DNA of 64,000 bases from VRUE01 sp963819755 (GTDB lineage Bacteria > Actinomycetota > Thermoleophilia > Solirubrobacterales > 70-9). The notes under the pieces were generated by a model that saw nothing but the letters and a program-made list of their open reading frames with translations, did not search any database and was not told the origin of the DNA. Every line of letters begins with the position of its first letter. Position 1 is the first letter of the stretch. The stretch spans positions 744,001 to 808,000 of the forward strand of contig CAWFXB010000002.1 of assembly GCA_963819755.1 (NCBI GenBank), in the 5' to 3' direction. The position numbers and the translations under genes are program-made. Below are positions 8,273 through 16,858 of the stretch, one piece after another.

Positions 8273-9540
8273 AGTGGGGCGATCCTCTCAGGGCAGCCAT
8301 AGGGATGCAAAATATTAGGTAGCGTGAATCCGCCTTCCCGATCCTGCCGGTTCTCAATCAGAGCGATCATGGTCCGTCCTACGGCTACCGCCGTCCCATT
8401 GAGGGTGTGCACTGCCTGAATCGCTTCGTTATCGGCAGTCCGGTACCGACAATTGAGGCGACGTGCCTGGTAATCGGTGGTATTCGAGCACGAGGTCAGC
8501 TCGCGGTAGCGCTCCTGGCTCGGGATCCAGGCCTCGCAGTCGTACTTCTTCGCGGCCGAAGCCCCCAGATCGCCTGCGGCGACGTTGACGACTCGGTAGG
8601 GGATCTCCAACTCACCCAGGATGCGCTCCTCGATTGCCAGCAGCCGCTCGTGCTCGGCGGCCGACTCCGAGGGCTCGACGAACGAGAACATCTCGACCTT
8701 GTCGAACTGGTGGACGCGGAAGATACCGCGGGTGTCGCGGCCGGCGGCGCCGGCCTCGCGGCGGAAACAGGGTGAGAAGCCCGCGTAGCGCAGCGGCAGC
8801 CGCTCGGCGTCGAGGATCTCGCCGGCGTGCAATCCCGCCAGGGCGACCTCGGAGGTGCCGACCAGGAAGAGCTCGTCCTTCGGCACTTCGTAGATCTGGT
8901 CGCGGTCGCCGGGCAGGAAGCCGGTCCCGTAGAGAGCTTCCTCGCGGACCAGCACCGGCGGCACGACCGGCTCGTGGCCCTCGCCGCGAACCAGATCGAT
9001 CGCGAAGCGGACGAGCGCCAGCTCGAGCAGCACCAGGTCGCCCTTCAGGTAGGCGAAGCGCGAGCCTGAAAGACGCGCCGCGGACTCCACGTCGATCAGG
9101 CCCAGCCTGGTGCCGATCTCGAGGTGGTCGCGCGGCTCGAAATCGAATCTGGGCCGCTCGCCGGCCTCGCGCAGGACGACCGCATCCTCCTCGGTCATTC
9201 CGTCGGGAGCGTCGGGATCGGGCAGGTTGGGCAGGGTCGCGGCGACCCGGTCCAGATCGGCCTCGACTCCCTCCAGCTCAGCCTTGCCCGCCTCGATCCG
9301 CTCCTTCAGCGTCTGCACGACCTCCATCTGCTCCGCCGCGTCCTCACCGCGCTGTTTCGCTTCGCCGATCTGCTTGGAGAGCGTCTTGCGCTCGGCCTGG
9401 GCACCCTCGATCTCGGGCAGTAGCTCACGTCGCCGAGCATCCAAGGCCAGTAGCGCGTCGACCTCCTCGGCGGCACCGCGGCGGGCAAGCGCCCGCTTGA
9501 CCCGCTCGGGATCGGAGCGGATCAGCTTCAGGTCAAGCAT
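8269..9540 (-). CDS. serS: Seryl-tRNA synthetase
   Basis: A 423-residue class II synthetase that charges tRNA-Ser. The N-terminal coiled-coil arm (about residues 30-105, rich in Lys/Glu/Arg) binds the long variable arm of tRNA-Ser. The catalytic core shows motif 2 in CFRREAGAAGRDTRGIFRVH and motif 3 in NGTAVAVGRTMIALIENRQ, with the serine-site TSCSNTTDYQARRL between them. Length matches the family. It is the middle gene of a cytochrome c-serS-response regulator operon (gap of 11 bases upstream, 4-base overlap downstream). Confidence 0.98.
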   Translation of the reverse strand: MLDLKLIRSDPERVKRALARRGAAEEVDALLALDARRRELLPEIEGAQAERKTLSKQIGEAKQRGEDAAEQMEVVQTLKERIEAGKAELEGVEADLDRVAATLPNLPDPDAPDGMTEEDAVVLREAGERPRFDFEPRDHLEIGTRLGLIDVESAARLSGSRFAYLKGDLVLLELALVRFAIDLVRGEGHEPVVPPVLVREEALYGTGFLPGDRDQIYEVPKDELFLVGTSEVALAGLHAGEILDAERLPLRYAGFSPCFRREAGAAGRDTRGIFRVHQFDKVEMFSFVEPSESAAEHERLLAIEERILGELEIPYRVVNVAAGDLGASAAKKYDCEAWIPSQERYRELTSCSNTTDYQARRLNCRYRTADNEAIQAVHTLNGTAVAVGRTMIALIENRQDREGGFTLPNILHPYGCPERIAPL

Positions 9541-9551
9541 CGAAGATCGCG

Positions 9552-9950
9552 CTACGGAGAGGGCTGGCCGGGGCGCGGCGATTCTTCGGCTTCGTCGCCC
9601 GCGTACTTGGCGACGAAGCGGGCCAGCGCTTCCGCGTCGGAGCCGACCACGATGTTCTGGGGCATGATCGCACCGGAGAAGCCGCCGTTCTGGATCGCGA
9701 AGAGGGCATCGTCGTAGGTCTCGGTTCGCTGGTCGAGGTTCGGCCCCTGCGTGCGCACGCTGCGATTCCCGGTTCCCTGCGTGCCCGCGGCGCTCAACGT
9801 GTGGCAGCCGCTGCAGTGGGTGGCGAAGAGCACGGCCCCGTTGTAGTTGGGGTCGTTCTTGGAGACCGAGATGCCCTCTTCGCCGAAGCCGCAGGCGGCG
9901 AGGGCGAGCGCGGCCACGACGGCCAGAGCGATTGCTAGTACAGGTCGCAC
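9552..9950 (-). CDS. Small cytochrome c lipoprotein
   Basis: A 132-residue exported mono-heme cytochrome. A lipoprotein signal ends in LAAC (lipidated C20). The heme-binding CSGCH motif is at residues 46-50 and the likely distal heme ligand is M96 in GAIMPQ. It should sit on the outer face of the membrane as an electron carrier. The acidic, proline-rich tail is probably disordered. It begins the transcription unit leading into serS and is divergent from a flavin reductase. Confidence 0.93.
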   Translation of the reverse strand: MRPVLAIALAVVAALALAACGFGEEGISVSKNDPNYNGAVLFATHCSGCHTLSAAGTQGTGNRSVRTQGPNLDQRTETYDDALFAIQNGGFSGAIMPQNIVVGSDAEALARFVAKYAGDEAEESPRPGQPSP

Positions 9951-9980
9951 GCGGCGCGCATCATATTGTCCCTAGCAGCC

Positions 9981-10457
9981 GTGAGTCCGCCCGACCCCGC
10001 CAGCTTCCGTGCAGCGATGGGGACGTTGCCCACCGGAGTGACCGTCGTGACCGCCTCCGGGCCCGAGGGTCCGGCCGGTGCGACGGCCAATGCGGTCTGC
10101 TCGCTCTCGATCGAGCCGATGCTGATGCTGGCCTGTCTCGACCGGGGCTCACGCACGCTGCTCGCCGTGCAGGCGGCCAACCGCTTCGGGATCAGCATCC
10201 TGCACGCCGGCCAGGAGTCGATCGCCCGCGCCTTCGCCACCAAGGCGCCGGTGGCGGACAAGTGGGAGGGCGTCGGGTGGGGCGAGCGCGACGGCATCCC
10301 GGCGATCGACGACGCCCTCGCCTTCGTCGCCTGCGACCTGCGCGACGTGATCGCCGGCGGAGACCACGTCATCGTCACCGGCGAGGTAACGGGGCTGGAG
10401 ACCAGCGCGGGCGACCCGCTCGTCTTCCACAACGGCGATTATTGGCCGTTGAGCTGA
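9981..10457 (+). CDS. Flavin reductase family protein
   Basis: About 158 residues with the split-barrel FMN-binding fold of the flavin reductase (Fre/HpaC-like) family. The N-terminal motif is FRAAMGTLPTGVTVVTA, followed by ATANAVCSLSIEPMLMLACLD, an F(G)ISIL strand and a C-terminal GEVTGLE strand ending near PLVFHNGDYWPL. Such proteins reduce FMN/FAD with NAD(P)H, often for a monooxygenase, but none is adjacent. The GTG at 9981 fits the family N-terminus; an in-frame TTG at 9966 is an alternative. Confidence 0.9.
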   Translation: MSPPDPASFRAAMGTLPTGVTVVTASGPEGPAGATANAVCSLSIEPMLMLACLDRGSRTLLAVQAANRFGISILHAGQESIARAFATKAPVADKWEGVGWGERDGIPAIDDALAFVACDLRDVIAGGDHVIVTGEVTGLETSAGDPLVFHNGDYWPLS

Positions 10458-10499
10458 GCGCCCAGGGGTGGAGCGGTCGGTGCCGAGAGATCCGAGCGT

Positions 10500-10730
10500 C
10501 TACCGCGCCCTTGCGGATCCACGCCCGGACGGAGCCGCAAAGCGAGGGAAGAGTCGGGCGACCAGCGCCTCCTGAAACCACGAAAAGGTCAAGACAACCC
10601 CGACAACAACCCCAGAGGTGACAATTTCTGGCAGGGCCAGAAATTGTCCGCCGACAACGAATGGTGCGATTGCGGTCATCAGCAAGCCAAAACGAATTAA
10701 AAGCCCGGCTATTAGCTGTTTTGTCTGCAT
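10500..10730 (-). CDS. Small two-helix membrane protein, unknown
   Basis: A predicted 76-residue protein with two hydrophobic helices (about residues 6-32 and 34-52) and a basic tail. No family is recognised. The ATG at 10730 lies 7 bases downstream of a TATACT hexamer on the minus strand (plus-strand 10738-10743), which would suit a leaderless transcript. The surrounding 10620-10750 stretch is clearly more AT-rich than its neighbours, a possible sign of a recently acquired or promoter-dense segment. It may not be a real gene. Confidence 0.45.
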   Translation of the reverse strand: MQTKQLIAGLLIRFGLLMTAIAPFVVGGQFLALPEIVTSGVVVGVVLTFSWFQEALVARLFPRFAAPSGRGSARAR

Positions 10731-10921
10731 GACAATTAGTATAGCCCTGTCACCGACCGAGCAACACCGGTAAGCAAGATGGTGCCCCAGACGGAGAACA
10801 CCGCGGGCAGGCCGGGTGAGCCAAAATCGGGAAGCGTTGAAGCGAGCACGCCTCGATCGTTCCGAAGCCGGACGCACGCGTGGCGCGCTGAATGTCAATT
10901 CTCTGTGCCAACATCGAAGCT

Positions 10922-11368
10922 ATGGAAAAACGCTTCCAGGAGCCCGGCTGGTTCACCAAGCAAGTCTTCAACCGGCTCGTCGCCGGGCTGACCAAGCTCG
11001 GCATCAGCGTCGCCGGCTCGCGGGTGCTCGAAGTCAAGGGGCGCAAGAGCGGCGAGTGGCGGCGGACGCCGGTCAACCTGCTTACCCACGAGGGCAATCG
11101 CTACCTGGTGGCCCCCCGCGGTCATACGCAGTGGGTGAAAAACCTGAGGGCGAGCGGCAACGGACGTCTCGTGCTCGGCCGCCACACCGAGGAGTTCGAC
11201 GCGAGCGAGGTCGGCGAAGAGGAGAAGCCCACCCTTCTGCGCGCCTACCTGAAGAAGTGGAAGTGGGAGGTCGGCGCCTTCTTCGACGGCGTCGGCGCGG
11301 ACTCCCCAGAAGACGAGCTGCGCCGCATCGCCCCGGATCACCCCGCCTTCCGCATCACGTCCACCTGA
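10922..11368 (+). CDS. Ddn-like nitroreductase/deazaflavin-dependent oxidoreductase
   Basis: A 148-residue split-barrel protein of the nitroreductase/deazaflavin (F420)-dependent family (DUF385, Ddn-like). It shows the family pattern VLEVKGRKSGEWRRTPVNLL, then YLVAPRGHTQWVKNLRASG with the conserved WxxNLR(A)xG. Such proteins bind the deazaflavin F420 and reduce quinones or other acceptors. The ATG at 10922 is preferred because the 10 residues before it in frame are not family-like. Confidence 0.9.
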   Translation: MEKRFQEPGWFTKQVFNRLVAGLTKLGISVAGSRVLEVKGRKSGEWRRTPVNLLTHEGNRYLVAPRGHTQWVKNLRASGNGRLVLGRHTEEFDASEVGEEEKPTLLRAYLKKWKWEVGAFFDGVGADSPEDELRRIAPDHPAFRITST

Positions 11369-11460
11369 TCCCGGCGCCGGCGCCTGCCGCTCGCCTCGCA
11401 ATCGCCGGGGGGACAGAAATCGGTGCGACAACACGAATCAAATCACGTCTCGGTACAGTG

Positions 11461-12126
11461 ATGGCGCTGATTGGGGAATCAGCAGGGAAGAGAGGCTCTA
11501 CGAATTTCGCTGTTTCTCATAGAGGGGGCTGGCGTTTGCTCGCAAGCGCCAGCCTGATGGCGCTCGCACTGGCCTGGGCACCGGCCGGTGCGCGGGGGGT
11601 CGGGGCAGGAGATCCCAGCGTCACAATCGGCCTTCAGGCCATCCACTCGAACTCGCTGCGCCCAACGCTCGACCTTCGCGGGCATAGCATCGACCGAGAA
11701 GACTCCGAAACCTTCAGCGTAGACACCCGTCTCTCGCGAGTCCCGTGTCCCGGCGAATACCGCTTCGAGGCCGCTGAGGAGAACAGCAGCAACGGCAACA
11801 GCTCGACCTACGACGCGCTGATCAGGCTCGTCGGTCTCACCGCCGGCGGGCACTGCGGAAGCGCGCTCCCGTTGGTGCGGGGTCAGATGAGCGTCCTCCT
11901 GCAGGACCGCCTCGACAGCCTCTTCGTCGTCAAGGGCAGCCGGTCGAACGGCGGCGCTTTCGGAGGAAGGCTGACCCTCTCCAGCCTTCCGCAGTGCCAC
12001 AAGAACTACACGCTGGAAGTAAACGTCGACCTGGCCGGCTGGAGCCGCAGCCTCGAATTCAGGGTCCAGGTGCTCGAAGTCAACACGACCCTGCAGGGAG
12101 AGCCGGCTGAAAGCGACCGATGCTGA
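11461..12126 (+). CDS. Secreted protein of unknown function
   Basis: A 221-residue protein with an unusually long N-terminal leader. About 24 residues precede a hydrophobic stretch (LLASASLMALALAWA), followed by AGARG as a likely signal-peptidase site. The mature part contains four cysteines in CPGEYRF, GGHCGSA, LPQCHKN and the terminal Cys, and looks beta-rich. No family is recognised. The stop overlaps the start of the next membrane protein by 7 bases, so the two are probably partners at the cell surface. Confidence 0.65.
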   Translation: MALIGESAGKRGSTNFAVSHRGGWRLLASASLMALALAWAPAGARGVGAGDPSVTIGLQAIHSNSLRPTLDLRGHSIDREDSETFSVDTRLSRVPCPGEYRFEAAEENSSNGNSSTYDALIRLVGLTAGGHCGSALPLVRGQMSVLLQDRLDSLFVVKGSRSNGGAFGGRLTLSSLPQCHKNYTLEVNVDLAGWSRSLEFRVQVLEVNTTLQGEPAESDRC

Positions 12127-12965
12127 ATGGGCGCGGGTCGCAGATCGCAATCGGGCTCTTATTGCTGGCGATCGGCATGGCCGGGGTTGCGCTTGCAGTT
12201 GGCAGGGAGTTCGACCTGCACACCCAGCCCCATGTCGTAGCCAAGATCTTCAACGTCGATGGCACCGTGCAGGTCTTCGTCGGTTGCGAGCAGGCGGCCG
12301 TGGTCGCGACCGGCGAAGCCCGTGAGCTGGACCTGGGCCGGATACCGTCTGACGAGGGAATCTTCGTCAGCGTGATCAGCCGTGACCACAACCCCTCATG
12401 GGACGTTGAAACCTTCAGCAACGGGAATGCCGTCCTCGAAGACAGCAAGGGGTACGCCGAGGTACCGGGTTTCGAGGCGGAAGCAAACGCGGTCGTCTTT
12501 GCCGAAGCCTTCACAGCCGGAGGCGAAGAACTCGGCTCGACTGGCTGTCAGGCACCCGATCTGGTCGACAAGGCCGAGATCCCCGAATATCTCAAATCTC
12601 CCGATGAGAGCGAAGCCCCGGCGGCGAAGGCGGATGAATCTCCCTACGGGCCCCGGCACTTTCCCTACGATCAAATCGACGCGGTTGGGCGCTGGTCACT
12701 CCCGGCCCTCGCCCTGCTGGGCGTCATCGTGGCCTTCGGATCGACGCCGATCCGCCGCCTCGCCAGGTCGTACAGGTCCCACATCGGCGGCACCGCCGGG
12801 GTCCTCAGCGTCGTTGGCATTCTGCTGACCGTGGTGACGACCATCGCTTTCGGTGTCCTCCTCGCCGCGCTCACGGTCGCCGGTGTTGCGCTGCTGTTTG
12901 CCGTATCGCTCATCCTGCTGTTTGGGCTAGAAGGCCCCGCTGGTGCCGGCGGCTCGGAGGGCTAA
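12120..12965 (+). CDS. Membrane protein with extracytoplasmic domain, unknown
   Basis: A 281-residue protein. A first membrane segment (about residues 9-28) precedes an extracytoplasmic domain (about 29-180) with two cysteines (VFVGCEQ and GSTGCQ) and an acidic, alanine-rich linker. Three further hydrophobic helices follow (about 190-207, 222-245 and 247-270). No family is recognised. Overlap with the preceding secreted-protein gene suggests a two-gene surface system. Its 3' end overlaps the convergent gene by 39 bases. Confidence 0.7.
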   Translation: MLNGRGSQIAIGLLLLAIGMAGVALAVGREFDLHTQPHVVAKIFNVDGTVQVFVGCEQAAVVATGEARELDLGRIPSDEGIFVSVISRDHNPSWDVETFSNGNAVLEDSKGYAEVPGFEAEANAVVFAEAFTAGGEELGSTGCQAPDLVDKAEIPEYLKSPDESEAPAAKADESPYGPRHFPYDQIDAVGRWSLPALALLGVIVAFGSTPIRRLARSYRSHIGGTAGVLSVVGILLTVVTTIAFGVLLAALTVAGVALLFAVSLILLFGLEGPAGAGGSEG

Positions 12966-13361
12966 AAAGAAGATCACGCCGCAGCTGACCGCCATGATGC
13001 CCATCTCGCGGCGGACTATCGCCAGGGCCAGGGTCTGCTGGTGGTCGGTGGGGAGTGATTCGAAATCGACGTCGCCGAGCTCGCGCTGGGCGGCGCCGGC
13101 GCGAGCGCCCTCGGCGAGGAAGGAGACGACGAGGGGCAGGATCCCGTAGAGGTAGTGCAGGTTGTCGGCGGGTTTGTGGTTGGTGAGCACGAGCAGGCCG
13201 CCCAGCATCGCCTGGATGAAGACGGACACCTGGGCGGCTCGCAGCAGATACCAGAAGGGGATCGACGGGCGGGAGCGCAGCCATGCAACACCGCCGGCGG
13301 CGAAGGCTGCGAGGTTGAGCGCAATTAGCGCACAACCGACGACGAGGTGGACCTCAAGCAT
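12927..13361 (-). CDS. Four-helix membrane protein, unknown
   Basis: A 144-residue protein with about four membrane helices (roughly 5-27, 38-60, 66-88 and 118-140). Histidines sit near helix ends (LEVHLVVG, LTNHKPADNLHYLYG), a pattern seen in small heme or quinone-linked membrane proteins, though no family is clear. The start MLEVHLVVG at 13361 was chosen over a longer frame with an Arg/Pro/Cys-rich extension. It is divergent from nuoA; the 158-base gap must hold the nuo promoter. Link to respiration is inference from position only. Confidence 0.7.
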   Translation of the reverse strand: MLEVHLVVGCALIALNLAAFAAGGVAWLRSRPSIPFWYLLRAAQVSVFIQAMLGGLLVLTNHKPADNLHYLYGILPLVVSFLAEGARAGAAQRELGDVDFESLPTDHQQTLALAIVRREMGIMAVSCGVIFFLALRAAGTSGAF

Positions 13362-13519
13362 CGGGCCTATTTCCGCCCGAAAGGGTCGGGATTCGGCTTG
13401 CTGATGCGGAAAAGCACTATGTAGCAAGTTGTCACAAGGTGGGTGTATAACAGCGAGTGCAGGCGACGACGGCGAGGCGCGGGACGCCCCGCCGGGACAG
13501 GCGCCGCACCTCCACCCCA

Positions 13520-13897
13520 ATGCTGAAGAGCTACCTACCGATTCTCGTCTTCGCCCTGCTCGGCCTCGGCGTCGGCAGCGCCTTCGTGATGCTCAACCAC
13601 CTGATCGGCCCGAAGCGGCCGAAGAAGCCGACCGCGGCGAGCCGCCGCCAGACCGAGCCGTATGAGTCGGGCATCCCGGTCGAGCCCTCGGGTGGGATGC
13701 GCTTCGGCGTCAGCTTCTACCTGATCGCGATGCTCTTCATCCTCTTCGACATCGAGGTCGTCTTCCTCTACCCGATCGGGGTCATCTTCAAGGGCGCCGA
13801 CAGCCTCTTCGTGCTCGGCGAGCTGGTCACCTTCGTCGCCCTGCTGCTGGTCGCCTTCGTCTACGTGTGGCGAAAGGGTGCGCTCGATTGGAGGTAG
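13520..13897 (+). CDS. nuoA: NADH-quinone oxidoreductase subunit A
   Basis: A 125-residue membrane subunit of complex I with three helices (about residues 4-26, 66-90 and 98-118). It has the family signature EPYESGIPV and the conserved acidic helix ILFDIEVVFLYP. It helps anchor the peripheral arm near the quinone site. The ATG at 13520 gives the usual length; an in-frame ATG at 13457 would add an Arg-rich extension. It opens the nuoA-N operon. Confidence 0.97.
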   Translation: MLKSYLPILVFALLGLGVGSAFVMLNHLIGPKRPKKPTAASRRQTEPYESGIPVEPSGGMRFGVSFYLIAMLFILFDIEVVFLYPIGVIFKGADSLFVLGELVTFVALLLVAFVYVWRKGALDWR

Positions 13898-13908
13898 AGC
13901 GACAGACG

Positions 13909-14556
13909 ATGCGGGACCGTCAGCTGCGTGCCCGCGACATGCTGCGCGGCGACCTGGAGGGCGATGAGCTGGAGCGCTACGTCGAGGAAAAAGTCGTGAT
14001 GACCAACTTCGACAAGCTGCTCGGCTGGGCACGGGCGAACTCCTGCTTCCCGCTCACCTTCGGCCTCGCCTGCTGCGCGATCGAGGCGCCGATCTCGCTG
14101 GTCACCGCCCGCTACGACCTCGCCCGCTTCGGCGCCGAGGCGCTGCGGGCCTCGCCCCGCCAGGCCGACATGATCATCCTCTCGGGCCGGGTCTCGATCA
14201 AGATGGCGCCGGTCGTCCGCCGCCTCTACGACCAGATGCTGGAGCCGAAATGGGCGATCTCGATGGGCGCCTGCTCCTCCAGCGGCGGCATGTTCTCCAA
14301 CTACGCCGTCGTCCAGGGCGCCGACAAGTTCATGCCGATCGACCTCCACATCCCCGGCTGCCCGCCGCGGCCGGAGGCGGTGCTCTACGGCTTCACCAAA
14401 CTGCAGCGCAAGATCATGGGCAATCCCGACCAGGGCTGGCGCCAACGCTACAACGCCGCCGGCACCGAGGAGTGGGCGCGCGGTGGGCCCCGCAGCGAAC
14501 CGAGCCCGGAAGCGGCGGAGGCATATGAGGAAGCACGGGGGCTGATCCGTGCCTGA
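13909..14556 (+). CDS. nuoB: NADH-quinone oxidoreductase subunit B
   Basis: About 215 residues. This is the peripheral-arm subunit that holds iron-sulfur cluster N2, the last electron carrier before quinone. The ligands are visible as the tandem cysteines in GLACCAIEA, then the Cys in SMGACSSSGG and the Cys in IPGCPPRPE. The ATG at 13909 follows a ggagg that overlaps the nuoA stop, though the spacing is long (14 bases). An upstream GTG at 13867 would overlap nuoA. A C-terminal Arg/Glu-rich extension of about 35 residues follows the core. Confidence 0.96.
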   Translation: MRDRQLRARDMLRGDLEGDELERYVEEKVVMTNFDKLLGWARANSCFPLTFGLACCAIEAPISLVTARYDLARFGAEALRASPRQADMIILSGRVSIKMAPVVRRLYDQMLEPKWAISMGACSSSGGMFSNYAVVQGADKFMPIDLHIPGCPPRPEAVLYGFTKLQRKIMGNPDQGWRQRYNAAGTEEWARGGPRSEPSPEAAEAYEEARGLIRA

Positions 14557-15067
14557 CGCCCCTGGACTGGAGCTGATCCGGGGGGAGATCGAGCAGGACC
14601 ACCCCGGCGCGGTGCTCGACACGAGCTTCGACCGTGACCAGCCGGCGCTGGTCGTGGACCCGGCGCAGATCCTCGCCGTGCTCGCCTGGCTGCGCGACGC
14701 GCCGGGCCAGGGCTACCGCTTCCTCTCCAGCCTGCACGCCGCCGACTACCTGCCCGCCGAACCGCGCTTCGCCGTCCACTACGAGCTGCTCAACCGCGAT
14801 CGGGTCGAGCGCCTACGCGTCAAAGCGATGCTGGCCGACCCGGGCGACGATGCGCTGCCGGAGATCGACTCCTGCGTCGGGCTCTTCCCAACCGCCCAGT
14901 TCCAGGAGCGCGAGACCTACGACTTCTTCGGAATCGCCTTCAAGGGCAACCCGGACCTGACCCGGATCCTCTTGCCCGAGGACTACGTCGGCTGGCCGCA
15001 GCGGCGCGACTTCCCAATCGGTGGGGAGCCGGTGACCTTCACCTACAACGAGCGCAACTATGGCTGA
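14549..15067 (+). CDS. nuoC: NADH-quinone oxidoreductase subunit C
   Basis: A 172-residue 30-kDa-type peripheral-arm subunit. It shows FLSSLHAADYLP, the ERETYDFFGI motif and the C-terminal signature LPEDYVGWPQRRDFP. It sits beside NuoB and NuoD near the quinone pocket. The GTG start overlaps nuoB by 8 bases and the stop overlaps nuoD by 8 bases, so translation is coupled. It is a separate protein, not the NuoCD fusion of enterobacteria. Confidence 0.96.
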   Translation: MPDAPGLELIRGEIEQDHPGAVLDTSFDRDQPALVVDPAQILAVLAWLRDAPGQGYRFLSSLHAADYLPAEPRFAVHYELLNRDRVERLRVKAMLADPGDDALPEIDSCVGLFPTAQFQERETYDFFGIAFKGNPDLTRILLPEDYVGWPQRRDFPIGGEPVTFTYNERNYG

Positions 15068-16265
15068 GCTCGCACACGCCAACGGCACGCCCGGCCTCGA
15101 CACCGAGGTGATGACGATCAACATCGGGCCGCACCACCCGGCCACGCACGGGGTGCTGCGCCTCGTCGTCGACCTCGAAGGCGAGGTCGTGCGCGACCTC
15201 AAGCCGGTGATCGGCTACGTCCACACCGGGATCGAAAAGTCCTGCGAGGACAAGAGCTACTGGAAGGTCATCCCCTTCGTCGAGCGGATGGACTACGTCT
15301 CCTACTTCTTCCAGATGGAGGCCTTCTGCGGTGCGGTCGAGCGCCTCGTCGACCTCGAGATCCCGCCCCGCGCCAAGTACCTGCGGACGATCTTCCTCGA
15401 GCTCAACCGGATCCACTCCCACCTGGTCTGGCTGGGGACGACGGCGCTCGACCTCGGCGCGATCTCGATGCTCTGGTACTGCTTCCGGGAGCGCGATCGC
15501 ATCCTCGACCTGTTCGAAATGGCGACCGGGCAGCGGATGCACACGCGCTACTTCCAGGTCGGCGGCGTGATCGAGGACATCCCGCGCGGCTTCGAGGCGA
15601 AGCTGCGCAGCTTCCTCACCGACATGCCGATCCGCGTCGAGCAGTACCAGGCGCTGCTCGACCGCAACGAGGTCTTCCTCTCGCGCGCCAAGGGGACCGG
15701 GATCGTCCCCCGCGAGCGACTGCTGGAGCTGGGTGTGACTGGGCCGCTGCTGCGTGCCGCCGGCGAGCCCTGGGACCTGCGCAAGGCCTTCGACTACCTC
15801 GCCTACCCCGAGATGGACTTCAAGGTCCCGGTCGGCACGGTCGGCGACAACTACGACCGCTACCGGGTGCGGGTCGCGGAGATGGTCGAGTCGGTGCGGA
15901 TCATGGAGCAGGCACTCGACGGATTGCCCGAAGGGCCGTTCATCGCTGAGGACCGCAAGTACGTGCTGCCGCCGCGCTCGGAGCTCTCGACCTCGATGGA
16001 GTCGCTGATCCACCACTTCAAGCTGGTCACCGAGGGCTACCGGGTGGACGCGGGCGAGGTCTACTACGCGATCGAGTCGCCGCGCGGCGAGCTCGGCTGC
16101 TTCGTCCTCGCCGACGGCTCCTCGAAGCCGGCCCGGGTCCACTTCCGCGACCCCTCCTTCGTCAACCTGCAGGCCTTCAGGGACATGTCGGTGGGCAGCT
16201 ACGTCGCCGACATGATCGCCAGCCTCGGCATGCTCGACCCGATCCTCGGCGGGGTCGATCGATGA
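15060..16265 (+). CDS. nuoD: NADH-quinone oxidoreductase subunit D
   Basis: A 401-residue 49-kDa-type subunit, related to the large subunit of NiFe hydrogenases, that lines the quinone-binding cavity with NuoB. It contains GPHHPATHGVLR near the N-terminus, YVHTGIEKSCEDK, the ELNRIHSHLVWLG block and a C-terminal DPILGGVDR ending. Length and order are normal. The ATG overlaps the nuoC stop. Confidence 0.98.
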   Translation: MAELAHANGTPGLDTEVMTINIGPHHPATHGVLRLVVDLEGEVVRDLKPVIGYVHTGIEKSCEDKSYWKVIPFVERMDYVSYFFQMEAFCGAVERLVDLEIPPRAKYLRTIFLELNRIHSHLVWLGTTALDLGAISMLWYCFRERDRILDLFEMATGQRMHTRYFQVGGVIEDIPRGFEAKLRSFLTDMPIRVEQYQALLDRNEVFLSRAKGTGIVPRERLLELGVTGPLLRAAGEPWDLRKAFDYLAYPEMDFKVPVGTVGDNYDRYRVRVAEMVESVRIMEQALDGLPEGPFIAEDRKYVLPPRSELSTSMESLIHHFKLVTEGYRVDAGEVYYAIESPRGELGCFVLADGSSKPARVHFRDPSFVNLQAFRDMSVGSYVADMIASLGMLDPILGGVDR

Positions 16266-16858
16266 GCGAGTTCCCGGTCGATCGTGCGGTCAGCGAGGGA
16301 CGGGTTCCCGACCGCTCCCCCGAGGCGATTCCCGAGCTGCACGAAGTCGATTGCCCGGCCGAGCTGCGCGAGCAGATCGAGACCTTGATGGGTCGGTATC
16401 CCGACCGGCACTCCGTCTCGATCCCGGCGCTGTGGGCCGTGCAGCGGTTGTATGGCTGGTGCACGCCGGAGGGAATCCGGCAGGCCGCCGCGGTGATGCG
16501 GGTGACGCCCGCCTATCTGGAGTCGGTGGCGAGCTTCTACGACCTGCTCCACACCGAGCCGGTCGGCAGCCACAAAGTCGCCGTCTGCACCAACATCAGC
16601 TGCTGGATGCGCGGTGGCGACGAGCTGCTCGACGCCTTCCGTGCCGCCGCCGGGGACAGCGAGGACATCTTCGTCACCGGGTTCGAGTGCCTCGGCGCCT
16701 GCGACATCGCCCCGATGGCCTCGATCGACGAGCGCTATTTCGGGCCGCTGGAGACTGGGGAGGCAAAGACGGCGATCGACCAGCTCCTCGCCGGCGAGGA
16801 CGTGCTGCCCGGCAAAGCGCTGGAGAAGCGGCCCCTGGCGGGTGACGCCCGTGCCTGA
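16262..16858 (+). CDS. nuoE: NADH-quinone oxidoreductase subunit E
   Basis: A 198-residue thioredoxin-fold subunit carrying the 2Fe-2S cluster N1a. The four ligands appear in two pairs, CTNISC and CLGAC. The upstream helical part includes RYPDRHSVSIPAL and YLESVASFYDL. It pairs with NuoF in the NADH dehydrogenase module. The start overlaps nuoD by 4 bases and the end overlaps nuoF by 8. Confidence 0.97.
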   Translation: MSEFPVDRAVSEGRVPDRSPEAIPELHEVDCPAELREQIETLMGRYPDRHSVSIPALWAVQRLYGWCTPEGIRQAAAVMRVTPAYLESVASFYDLLHTEPVGSHKVAVCTNISCWMRGGDELLDAFRAAAGDSEDIFVTGFECLGACDIAPMASIDERYFGPLETGEAKTAIDQLLAGEDVLPGKALEKRPLAGDARA

